A DNA stretch of 64,000 bases, from the NCBI GenBank assembly GCA_902495005.1, contig CABUVL010000002.1, forward strand, positions 124,001-188,000, given 5' to 3'. This document shows, piece by piece, positions 27,071-35,213 of this stretch. Within the stretch, counting starts at the first letter, position 1, and every line of letters starts with the position of its first letter. The notes beneath the pieces are model-generated. The model worked only from the letters and a program-made list of their open reading frames with translations, was not told the DNA's origin and did no database searches. The position numbers and the translations under genes were made by a program. The stretch comes from an uncultured Verrucomicrobiota bacterium (lineage in GTDB: Bacteria > Verrucomicrobiota > Verrucomicrobiia > Opitutales > UBA9783).

Positions 27071-27997
27071 ATGTTGGAACAACTTGTAATTATTGGAAGT
27101 GGATGTGCGGGATTGGCAGCTGCGATTTATGGCGGGAGAGCGCAGTTAAATCCACTCGTTATTCAAGGTCCTATGCCTGGGGGATTACTGACAATGACGA
27201 CGGAAGTCGAAAATTTTCCGGGCTTCCCCGAGGGAATTCAAGGTGGGGAGTTGATGGAGCGCATGCGTAAGCAGGCTGAAAAATTTAAAGCGCGCTTTGA
27301 AAATGCTCAGTTGGTCAAACTTGAACGCTTGTCCGGTGGCATTAACCGCCTGTTTCTGTCGAACGAAAAGCAGATAGATGCAAAGAGCTTGATCATTGCA
27401 ACGGGATCTCACAATAATCCGTTGGGCCTGGAAGGTGAAAAAGAACTGTTGGGAGGCAAGGGCCTCAGCGTGTGTGCGACCTGCGATGGGTTCTTCTATC
27501 GAGGCGAAGAAGTCGTCATAATTGGTGGAGGCGATTCTGCATGCGAAGAAGCGTTGTACCTGAGTAAAATGTGCAAAAAAGTGTACTTGCTGCACCGCAG
27601 AGATGTGTTGAGGGCCTCTAAGATCATGGCCGAGCGTGTTTGTTCGAATCCCAACATAGAGGTTGTCTGGAATAGCGTCCCGAAGAGTTTTGAAAGAGAT
27701 GAGCAAGGCTATTTACGGGCTTTAAATGTTTATAATCAAAAGACCAATACGCCACGAACCATTGTATGCAAAGGTATATTTTTAGCCATCGGATGGAAGC
27801 CGAACACGGAGGTGTTTAAGGGCTTTGTGGATTTGACGGACGATGGCTATATTAAATCGGGCACTTTGCCGGTTGAAACGAGTCTGCCGGGGGTGTTCGC
27901 TGCGGGAGATTGTGTGGATCGTCGTTACCGGCAAGCGTGTGTCGCTTCCAGCATGGGCATACAGGCTGTTTTAGAGGCAGAAAAATTTTTGAATTAA
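27071..27997 (+). CDS. trxB: Thioredoxin reductase
   Basis: FAD/NADPH-dependent reductase of thioredoxin, 308 residues. Seen: FAD motif IIGSGCAGLAAAIYGGRA, redox centre CATCDG, NADPH motif VIIGGGDSACEEALYLS, and the C-terminal FAD motif GVFAAGDCVDRRYRQ. The gene starts what looks like a run of five genes (trxB, mcsA-like, relE-like, pssA, yraN), all nearly abutting. Confidence 0.96.
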   Translation: MLEQLVIIGSGCAGLAAAIYGGRAQLNPLVIQGPMPGGLLTMTTEVENFPGFPEGIQGGELMERMRKQAEKFKARFENAQLVKLERLSGGINRLFLSNEKQIDAKSLIIATGSHNNPLGLEGEKELLGGKGLSVCATCDGFFYRGEEVVIIGGGDSACEEALYLSKMCKKVYLLHRRDVLRASKIMAERVCSNPNIEVVWNSVPKSFERDEQGYLRALNVYNQKTNTPRTIVCKGIFLAIGWKPNTEVFKGFVDLTDDGYIKSGTLPVETSLPGVFAAGDCVDRRYRQACVASSMGIQAVLEAEKFLN

Positions 27998-28525
27998 ATG
28001 GCGGCTAAAAAAAAGTGTAATTTTTGCGATAAGGAGGCCATTGTCTCCGTAGTGCTCATTCAAAATAATACAATGAAAGAAGTTGCATATTGTGAAGAGC
28101 ACGCAAAAACCTATGCGGTGTTGAGCCCATGTGCCTACGAAATTGTGGATCAAGTCGCGGGTGATGAAAAGCCGATTGCGACAGCGGTGCAAACGTGTCC
28201 GTGTTGCCATTACACATCGGAAGATCTTGTTAAGAGCAGCCTAATGGGATGTGGCGAGTGTTACACGTATTTTGAATCTGTCACGCGTACAATTCTGCAG
28301 CGTTTGTACGAAACGCCCATTCATTTCGGAAAAGTGCCGACGAAGTACTTGACGGCCGAAAGCTTTGTGCCGCGTGTTGACTTGTTAAAACAACAATTGG
28401 CGGCGCTGGTGGCGAGTGAAAACTTTGAGCAGGCTGCTCTCATTAAGAAAAAGCTTCAAGGGGTTGAACGTCAAATCAATGCGTTGAAGAAGAAGGAAAG
28501 TAACGATGTATCAATTGACCTTTAG
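27998..28525 (+). CDS. McsA-like zinc and UVR-domain protein
   Basis: 175-residue protein with two CxxC-type zinc clusters (CNFC with C..H, then CPCC and CGEC) and a C-terminal UvrB/UvrC (UVR) motif around residues 130-170 (LKQQLAALVASENFEQAALIKKKL). This is the layout of McsA, which in Firmicutes activates the protein-arginine kinase McsB and controls CtsR. No McsB is adjacent here. It begins one base after trxB ends and overlaps the following toxin-like gene by 20 bases. A role in stress or redox-linked protein quality control is an inference. Confidence 0.85.
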   Translation: MAAKKKCNFCDKEAIVSVVLIQNNTMKEVAYCEEHAKTYAVLSPCAYEIVDQVAGDEKPIATAVQTCPCCHYTSEDLVKSSLMGCGECYTYFESVTRTILQRLYETPIHFGKVPTKYLTAESFVPRVDLLKQQLAALVASENFEQAALIKKKLQGVERQINALKKKESNDVSIDL

Positions 28526-28844
28526 TAAGCAAAGTAATTCTGTCTTAAATAAGATGAGCAAGGAGATGCAAATGCGGCTCATCGATTTCTTAAGCAGTTT
28601 AAATTTTGAAAAAAAATCGTTAATTGAATTCGGTCAGATCATACGCGATAAGACAACGTTTTACCGGATACGTTGGGAGCAATTGCGCATTTACTTCGAA
28701 TGTACGAGCGATCGTACTTTAATTGTGCATTACCTTTTACCGCGGCATACGTGGAATGATTTCTTGTTCCGGGCAAAACTGCCTTTTAACGAGGAGAAGA
28801 TTGAAAAAGATAATGCTTTTTGGAAGTTTTTAGAAAATTTGTAA
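28506..28844 (+). CDS. RelE/ParE-superfamily protein without visible antitoxin
   Basis: 112 residues. The core TTFYRIRWEQLRIYFECTSDRTLIVHYLLPRHTW matches the RelE/ParE fold pattern (Y-R-I-R....R-I-Y-E.......H). A C-terminal tail of about 25 residues exceeds typical toxins. The ATG lies inside the end of the mcsA-like gene, so expression is tied to that gene. No small antitoxin gene is next to it, so it may be a domesticated member with a housekeeping role rather than an addiction toxin. Confidence 0.65.
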   Translation: MYQLTFSKQSNSVLNKMSKEMQMRLIDFLSSLNFEKKSLIEFGQIIRDKTTFYRIRWEQLRIYFECTSDRTLIVHYLLPRHTWNDFLFRAKLPFNEEKIEKDNAFWKFLENL

Positions 28845-28847
28845 AAT

Positions 28848-29654
28848 ATGAAAAATATCAGTCGTGTTAAATTCCCGCTTGGGACAATTTATTTGTTGCC
28901 GAATTTGTTAACGGCAGGCAACTTGTTTTTTGGCTTTTTATGCATTATTCGTTGTATACAAGCGAAATATTGCGATGAAGGCTTGTCCACGTATTACTAC
29001 AATCAAGCGGTATGGTGCATTTTTTGGTCTTTTGTCTGCGATGGATTAGATGGCCGTGTGGCGCGATTGGGAGGTAAAGAATCATTGTTCGGGAAGGAAT
29101 TTGATTCCATTGCCGACGTCATTTCCTTTGGCGTGGCCCCCGCGATGATGGTATTCTTCCTCATTTTATCGCCCACCAACAATTATCCTTTTTTTAGAAA
29201 AATTGGTTGGGTCATCGGTTTTATTTATTTACTGTGTGGTGCGGTACGATTGGCTCGGTTTAATGTGATTACGCACCCCTTGTTGGCGGAAAATAAGCAA
29301 TTGTCCCCCAAGCGCTCTTATTGTTTTATCGGTTTACCCATTCCGGCGGCCGCCGCTGTGATTGCCTCTCTGGTGTTGGTGATTACCCGCTTTGACTTAA
29401 AGGCATGGGCCCTGTTATTGCCCGAATTGATGTTGCTCATCGCTTGGTTGATGGTAAGTAACATTCATTATCCCAGCTTTAAACACATCGATTGGAATAC
29501 CGAAACCCGTTTTCGCACCTTTGTGTTGATCGTTACCATTGGGGCGGTTATTTACTTTTTTAAGGAGTTTTCGTGTGCCATTATTTCACTGGGCTACGTA
29601 TTTTTTGGACTTGTACGTCACATTAAACATCGTATTAGGGCGCTGAAGCATTAA
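28848..29654 (+). CDS. pssA: CDP-diacylglycerol--serine O-phosphatidyltransferase
   Basis: Integral membrane enzyme of the CDP-alcohol phosphatidyltransferase family, 268 residues. The active-site motif D-G-x2-A-R-x8-G-x3-D-x3-D is seen as DGLDGRVARL followed by GKEFDSIADVISFG. Multiple hydrophobic helices and the NLLTAGNLFFGF N-terminal signature match the PssA type. It supplies phosphatidylserine to Psd (19971-20855). Confidence 0.93.
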   Translation: MKNISRVKFPLGTIYLLPNLLTAGNLFFGFLCIIRCIQAKYCDEGLSTYYYNQAVWCIFWSFVCDGLDGRVARLGGKESLFGKEFDSIADVISFGVAPAMMVFFLILSPTNNYPFFRKIGWVIGFIYLLCGAVRLARFNVITHPLLAENKQLSPKRSYCFIGLPIPAAAAVIASLVLVITRFDLKAWALLLPELMLLIAWLMVSNIHYPSFKHIDWNTETRFRTFVLIVTIGAVIYFFKEFSCAIISLGYVFFGLVRHIKHRIRALKH

Positions 29655-29655
29655 T

Positions 29656-30084
29656 GTGCTGAGCTGGCTTAAGCAATTTTTGGCGAAGTTCGCCTTCTTG
29701 AGGAAGTACGTTTCTTGGGCCTGTTCCAATGAGGCGCTTTGGAAGGGATATCGAGGCGAACGCATTGCGGCTCGTTACTTGAGGCGACAGGCTTACAAAA
29801 TTGTAGAACGCAATTGGCGTCATGGGCGCTGTGAAATTGACATCATCGCGCGTGATAGAGACTGTCTCGTGTTTGTTGAAGTGCGAAGCCGTCAGAAAAC
29901 GCAACTCTATTCCGCTTACGACAGCGTTGATCATCGTAAAAAACAAAATCTAAGGTGTGGGATTTACGCGTATTTAAGGGAACACCGCGTGCACGCATTT
30001 CGCATGGACATCGTAGCAATTGATTGGATTGAGGGCACGCGGGATTATGAATTGCATCATTATGAAAATGTAAGTATTCGTTGA
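29656..30084 (+). CDS. YraN/UPF0102 nuclease-like protein
   Basis: 142 residues of the UPF0102 family, which has a Holliday-junction-resolvase-like (restriction endonuclease) fold. Seen: KGYRGERIAARYLRRQAYKIVERN, then EIDIIARDRDCLVFVEVRSR, with the D...E-V-R/K catalytic-type residues. The start is a GTG one base after the pssA stop, because the overlapping ATG at 29654 runs into a stop at once. Its biological function in bacteria is unproven. Confidence 0.9.
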   Translation: MLSWLKQFLAKFAFLRKYVSWACSNEALWKGYRGERIAARYLRRQAYKIVERNWRHGRCEIDIIARDRDCLVFVEVRSRQKTQLYSAYDSVDHRKKQNLRCGIYAYLREHRVHAFRMDIVAIDWIEGTRDYELHHYENVSIR

Positions 30085-30102
30085 TCGCTTATGCGTAACT
30101 CA

Positions 30103-30972
30103 TTACTTTTGAGGATGGGCTTGATGATAGATTTGTTGTAAATGAGTAATGTCGACGTGCGTGTACAATTGGGTGGTGGACAAGTGGGCGTGACCGAGCA
30201 GTTCTTGCACGACACGTAAGTCTGCGCCACGTTGCAGCAAGTGTGTTGCGTAACTGTGCCGACAGCTGTGTGGGGTCATATTCATGGGCAGATGAGCGCA
30301 GGCAAGGTATTTTTTTATGATGAGTTGGATCGAACGCTCCGACAATTTTTTGTGCTGTTGGCTGAAAATGAGTGGTGAATGCAAAGTTTTTGGGGGGTAA
30401 GCGCCGTACAAATTTTTTAGCGCTTGGAGGGCAAATACGCCCAATGGGATAATTCGTTCTTTGTTTCCTTTTCCGAGAACACGTACGAGCTGCTGCTCCC
30501 ATTGTACATTTTCCACCTGCAAATGTGTTAGTTCTCCAACACGTATGCCACTGTCGTACAAAACTTCCAGAATAGCTTTGTCGCGACGCCATAAAAAGTC
30601 GGACAGCTTGCCGGCCGCGAACAGCTTGTCGGGCGTCTGAAGTAATTTTTCAATTTGTTCAATGGTAAAGAAGGAGGGAAGCTTGAATTCGAATTTTGGA
30701 TGAAATTCGAGTGCTTCTTTCGGCATTGGAAGCCCGTGGTACTCTTCCAAAAACTTGAAAAACGTTCGGAGCCCTGAAAGCTCGTTGCTTAAAGTTCGTT
30801 TGCCAACCGCGCGTTTTTCAAGAAATTCAAAGAGAAAAGCGCCTTGGTTTAATTGGGAAATGCCTTTGGATTGTAGAAATTGGATCCAATGCTGCGCAAC
30901 CGTGAGATAATTTTTTTGCGTGTATTTTGAGTAAGCCCTTTGTTGAAGAAATCTTGCAAAATTTTTTAACAT
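30103..30972 (-). CDS. XerC/XerD-type tyrosine recombinase
   Basis: 289 residues, the length of chromosomal Xer proteins. An N-terminal SAM-like core-binding domain (residues 1-95) is followed by the catalytic domain with Arg in DSGIRVGELTHL, Lys in LGKGNKER, HSCRHSYATHLLQRG (H-x-x-R), LGHAHLSTTQLYTHVD (His and the nucleophilic Tyr). Probably a chromosome dimer resolution recombinase. C or D cannot be assigned from sequence alone. It is convergent with yraN. Confidence 0.9.
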   Translation of the reverse strand: MLKNFARFLQQRAYSKYTQKNYLTVAQHWIQFLQSKGISQLNQGAFLFEFLEKRAVGKRTLSNELSGLRTFFKFLEEYHGLPMPKEALEFHPKFEFKLPSFFTIEQIEKLLQTPDKLFAAGKLSDFLWRRDKAILEVLYDSGIRVGELTHLQVENVQWEQQLVRVLGKGNKERIIPLGVFALQALKNLYGAYPPKTLHSPLIFSQQHKKLSERSIQLIIKKYLACAHLPMNMTPHSCRHSYATHLLQRGADLRVVQELLGHAHLSTTQLYTHVDITHLQQIYHQAHPQK

Positions 30973-31104
30973 AGATTAGGGGTTCTTTTCATAACAAATG
31001 GTGCTGTCGTGGAACAAGCATGGAGGAGGAAACGGTTATATGCAATGGTCCAGCCCCCTTCAAAAGAGTAAGGGCTTGCCCGAAAGCAGCCCCTACTCAA
31101 TGTA

Positions 31105-34100
31105 CTAACGACTGGCCAAATGGCGATAGAATTGTATTCGCCCTTGCACTTGTTGTTGGGCCAAGGTGGCCAATTCTTCAGCGTGTTGTGGATTCGTTTT
31201 ACCCAGGACGGCAAACCGATTTTCCCGTTTTAAGTAATCTTTTAAAGGAATTTTTGCTTCTACTGCGTCGAGTTGCAGTGGATTTTCACCATTTTCGCGA
31301 CGACGAGGATCGAAACGATAGAGCGGCCAGTAGCCAGAATCGACGGCGAGGCATTGTTGTTCAACCCCGTAGCGCAAATTGTACCCGTGCTCGATGCAAT
31401 GGCTGTACGCGATGATTAAGGAAGGACCCTTGTAGGCATTTGCCTCTGAGATCGCTTTCAAGGCTTGCGCAGGATTGGCTCCAATGGCCACTTGAGCCAC
31501 GTAAACGTGCCCGTAGGACATGAGTAACAAGCCCAAATCTTTTTTACACCTTTCCTTGCCGGCCGAAGCAAACTTGGCGACGGCGCCCAATGGGGTTGAT
31601 TTAGATTGTTGCCCACCTGTATTGGAGTAAACTTCCGTATCCAAGACGAGGACGTTGACGTTCGCTCCACTGGCCAGGACGTGATCCAAGCCGCCGAACC
31701 CGATATCGTAGGCCCAACCGTCACCACCGATGATCCAGACAGACTTTTCAATGAGGAAGTCGGCGATGGTCAACAACTGCTTTGCCTCCTCTTGCTCCAA
31801 GGTCGACAGGCGTTGTTTTAACGTCGATACAAGTGTGCGTTGTTCTTGAATGGCTTCGGCTTTTAAGATGCGATCTACCAGATCTTCACCGATAGCACTT
31901 GCCAGCTTTTTCAGCAAGACTTGCGCAATTTTTCGCTTTTTATCGGTCGACAGGCGTATTCCGAGTCCAAATTCGGCGTTGTCTTCAAACAATGAATTTG
32001 CCCAAGCGGGGCCACGGTCGTCCGCATCACAAGTGTAAGGCGTGCTTGGTAAATTACCTCCATAGATGGATGAGCAGCCGGTTGCGTTTGCAATTAATAG
32101 GCGATCGCCAAACAATTGGGTGACAAGCTTGATGTAGGGAGTCTCGCCGCAACCGGAACACGCGCCAGAGAATTCAAATAACGCCTGATTAAATTGCGAC
32201 TTTTTCAAATCCAACACTTCGTCCGTGTGCGCTTGATAGGGGAGTGTTTCGAAAAATTGTAAATTATTTCGGCTGTCCTCAAAAATTTGATCCTTTGCCA
32301 CCATATTGAGCGCCTTGTGCGTGGGATCTGCTTTGCTTTTTGCAGGACAGATGCTGGCGCACAAGCCGCAAGATGTGCAGTCTTCCGGGTAAACTTGAAT
32401 CGTAAAGGCGTGATCCTTAAAATCCTTCGAGCGGAAAGCGGTGGATTGAAAGGACGCCGGTGCCTCGTTGAGACGTTCCTTATCGTAGTGCTTGGAACGA
32501 ATTGCAGCGTGTGGGCAAATCGATACGCAGCGGTTGCACTGTATGCAGATGCTCGGATCCCATTCTGGAAGATCTTGGGCAAGGTTGCGCTTTTCCCAAC
32601 GTGTGGTGCCTGTAGGCCAGGTTCCATCGACTGGAAATGCACTGACGGGCAGTTGATCGCCTCGTTGTTCCAAAAGTTGTTGCGTGACCTTTTGCACGAA
32701 TTCAGAGGCGCCATTTAAATTAAAATGCACGCGTCGTGGCCCATTGCTTTGTACGGCCCCCGGCTTGATCAGGTGCAAGTGAGATAGGGTTGCATCGACC
32801 GCGGCATAATTACTTTGAACGACGGCTTCGCCCTTCTTTCCGTAAGTTTTCTTGATGGCATTTTTAATGCATTGAATGGCCTCATCTTTGGATAAAATAC
32901 CGGAAATGGCGAAGAAGCACGTTTGCATAATGGTATTGATCCGGCCGCCCATGCCCGTTTCTCGCGCAACCTTGTAAGCGTCGATCGCGTACAGTTGAAC
33001 CTGTTTGTCCAGGATGGATTGCTGAACTTCTTGCGGCAATTTGGACCATACCTGATCGGCTTCAAAGGGAGCATTCAGCAAGAAAATGCCGCCCTTTTGT
33101 AAGGTTTTTAAAATGTCGTAGTGCTCTACAAACTGAAATTGATGACACGCAACGAATTGCGAGCTTTCAATAAGATAGGGCGCTTGGAGGGGCTTGGGTC
33201 CAAAGCGGAGGTGCGAAATGGTCATCGCGCCCGATTTTTTTGAATCGTACACAAAATACGCTTGGACGTATTGTTCGGTTTCGGCGCCGATGATTTTAAT
33301 GGTATTTTTATTGGCCCCTACGGTTCCGTCAGAGCCTAAGCCGTAAAATAAGGCCCTGAATGTATCGTTACTTTCCAAATCGAGCGTCTTGTTAACCGGA
33401 ACCGACAACTGTGTGACATCGTCGTCAATGCCGACGGTAAAGGAAGGTTTTAAGCTGCCCGCTTTAGCGGCGTCAAAAATGCCTTTGACCATGCTGGGCG
33501 TAAATTCCTTGGAGCCCAAACCGTACCGGCCGCCCATGATCTTTGGAAGTTGGCATTGCCCCGTACGTGTACCTTCTTGAAAGGCTGATTGTACGTCCAA
33601 GCACAGGGGCTCTGCAATGGCACCGGGTTCTTTGGTCCGATCCAGGACGATAACCTCCTTGACGCTTTTTGGAAAGGCTTGCAAACAATGTTTTAGGGAA
33701 AATGGGCGGTACAAATGGACGCGTACCATGCCTACCTTTTCACCACGTTCCATTAAGTATTGAATAGTTTGGTAAACTGTATCGCTGGCGGATCCCATCA
33801 AGACGAAGACACGCTCGGCGTCTGGGTGCCCGAGGTAATCAAATAATCGATAGCGGCGTCCCGTCAATTTTTCAAACAATTGCATTTTTTGAAGAACAAT
33901 GTCTGGTACGGCTTGATAGAATCGATTACTTGCCTCTCTTCCTTGAAAGTAAACATCTGGGTTTTGTGCAGTTCCGCGAATGACAGGGGCATCGGGCGAC
34001 AAGCCGCGTTTACGGAAATTTAAAACGTCTTCTTCGTCGATGAGTTTCCTTAAGATATCATCGCTGAGGGCTTGATAGGTGTTAATTTCGTGTGATGTAC

Positions 34101-34632
34101 GAAATCCGTCAAAAAAGTGTAAAAAAGGTACGCGAGCTTTTAAGGTGGAAGCTTGGGCGATGGCCGCTAAATCATGGGCGGCCTGAACGGAATGAGATGA
34201 CAGGAGTGCAAAGCCCGTTTGTCGTACGGCCATGACATCCGAATGATCTCCAAAAATAGACAAGGCGTGCGTGGCCAAAGCACGAGCCGTAACGTGCATG
34301 CAAAATGGCGTTAACTCGCCGGCAATTTTGTACATGTTTGGGATCATTAACAATAGCCCTTGTGAGGCGGTAAAAGTGGTTGTCAATACGCCACCTTCTA
34401 AAGAACCGTGCACGGTACCAGCCGCTCCACCTTCTGATTGCAACTGTACGACTTCGGGTGTGACACCCCACAGGTTGGGTTTGGATGCCGATGCCCATTG
34501 ATCACACCATTCTGCCATGGGCGAGGATGGGGTGATGGGGTAAATTGCAACCATTTCGTTGAGTCTGTAGGCAATGGACGCAACTGCCTCGTTGGCGTCC
34601 GTTATGGCTTTTGTTTCAGGGCTACGTATCAT
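31105..34632 (-). CDS. nifJ: Pyruvate:ferredoxin (flavodoxin) oxidoreductase
   Basis: Single-chain homodimeric enzyme of about 1175 residues that converts pyruvate and CoA to acetyl-CoA, CO2 and reduced ferredoxin. Seen: N-terminal NEAVASIAYRLNEMVAIYPITPSSPMAE, the EGG/transketolase regions, two 4Fe-4S motifs (CIQCNRCVSICP and CTSCGLCASICP), the proximal cluster region ACSGCGETPY, and the TPP-binding GGDGWAYDIGFGGLDHVLASG with VLDTEVYSNTGGQ. The frame opens at 34701, but the ATG at 34632 matches the usual family start. It indicates anaerobic metabolism and pairs logically with the CoA-transferase at 53643. Confidence 0.96.
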   Translation of the reverse strand: MIRSPETKAITDANEAVASIAYRLNEMVAIYPITPSSPMAEWCDQWASASKPNLWGVTPEVVQLQSEGGAAGTVHGSLEGGVLTTTFTASQGLLLMIPNMYKIAGELTPFCMHVTARALATHALSIFGDHSDVMAVRQTGFALLSSHSVQAAHDLAAIAQASTLKARVPFLHFFDGFRTSHEINTYQALSDDILRKLIDEEDVLNFRKRGLSPDAPVIRGTAQNPDVYFQGREASNRFYQAVPDIVLQKMQLFEKLTGRRYRLFDYLGHPDAERVFVLMGSASDTVYQTIQYLMERGEKVGMVRVHLYRPFSLKHCLQAFPKSVKEVIVLDRTKEPGAIAEPLCLDVQSAFQEGTRTGQCQLPKIMGGRYGLGSKEFTPSMVKGIFDAAKAGSLKPSFTVGIDDDVTQLSVPVNKTLDLESNDTFRALFYGLGSDGTVGANKNTIKIIGAETEQYVQAYFVYDSKKSGAMTISHLRFGPKPLQAPYLIESSQFVACHQFQFVEHYDILKTLQKGGIFLLNAPFEADQVWSKLPQEVQQSILDKQVQLYAIDAYKVARETGMGGRINTIMQTCFFAISGILSKDEAIQCIKNAIKKTYGKKGEAVVQSNYAAVDATLSHLHLIKPGAVQSNGPRRVHFNLNGASEFVQKVTQQLLEQRGDQLPVSAFPVDGTWPTGTTRWEKRNLAQDLPEWDPSICIQCNRCVSICPHAAIRSKHYDKERLNEAPASFQSTAFRSKDFKDHAFTIQVYPEDCTSCGLCASICPAKSKADPTHKALNMVAKDQIFEDSRNNLQFFETLPYQAHTDEVLDLKKSQFNQALFEFSGACSGCGETPYIKLVTQLFGDRLLIANATGCSSIYGGNLPSTPYTCDADDRGPAWANSLFEDNAEFGLGIRLSTDKKRKIAQVLLKKLASAIGEDLVDRILKAEAIQEQRTLVSTLKQRLSTLEQEEAKQLLTIADFLIEKSVWIIGGDGWAYDIGFGGLDHVLASGANVNVLVLDTEVYSNTGGQQSKSTPLGAVAKFASAGKERCKKDLGLLLMSYGHVYVAQVAIGANPAQALKAISEANAYKGPSLIIAYSHCIEHGYNLRYGVEQQCLAVDSGYWPLYRFDPRRRENGENPLQLDAVEAKIPLKDYLKRENRFAVLGKTNPQHAEELATLAQQQVQGRIQFYRHLASR

Positions 34633-35213
34633 TTTAACAAATAAATAGGCAATTTTTTCACAATTTTTATCCTTAAATGCAATTCTTTTTTTGAAGAACA
34701 TTGCATCGATGGGCCTTCTAATGGGAATAATTTTACGGTGGACGTAAGTTTGTTAGCTTATAGTTCTTCAAGGTTGGTGCCGCCTCCATTCTCTATAAAT
34801 ATGGTTTTTACGCCACGTACTTTTGAATTAAGCAACGATGGCTAAAATGATACTTTTTATTTGCCCTAAGCTTCAAGATACGGCCTATTGGCTTAGGGCA
34901 ATGTAAAATAATTGAGCGAGGACTCTACACGAGTTTTGTATTCTCCTATGATTTTTCATTTTCTAGCCACAAGTTCCCATAAATACGCCGCTCACTTTCG
35001 TCGTCTTTGCTAAAGTCCTACGTACGATTTTTGTTGTTTATCAATGAATTGATGGTTGGATTATTGGCGTGTTTCCATGGTTGATGTCGAATGTAAAAAT
35101 GTGTCCAATTGCAATTAAGAGCACAAAGACTCATTTTTTGGCTCCCTGTATCACTCAGCTTGCTTGAGCTAATAGCAAGCTCACTTAATGAGTGCACGGG
35201 CTCCATGATTTTC
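34633..35213. other. Intergenic region between nifJ and the helicase gene
   Basis: About 580 bases with no supportable gene. It contains the long inverted repeat at 34861-34901 and, near 35158-35185, a smaller inverted repeat (AGCTTGCT with AGCAAGCT) that could end helicase transcription on the minus strand. Confidence 0.4.
34861..34901. repeat. 11-base inverted repeat between nifJ and helicase
   Basis: TTGCCCTAAGC (34861-34871) and GCTTAGGGCAA (34891-34901), perfect, separated by 19 bases. No T-run follows on either strand, so it is not a classic terminator. It could be a regulator-binding site or the remnant of a repeat. Confidence 0.55.

Noticed and set aside
31105..34632. Many plus-strand open frames inside nifJ (for example around 32287-32718)
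   Set aside because: They overlap a gene whose protein is recognised along its full length, and their products show no domains. They are antisense shadows.
34861..34901. Inverted repeat as a rho-independent terminator
   Set aside because: There is no T-run after either arm on either strand and the loop is 19 bases, so it is listed as a repeat only.
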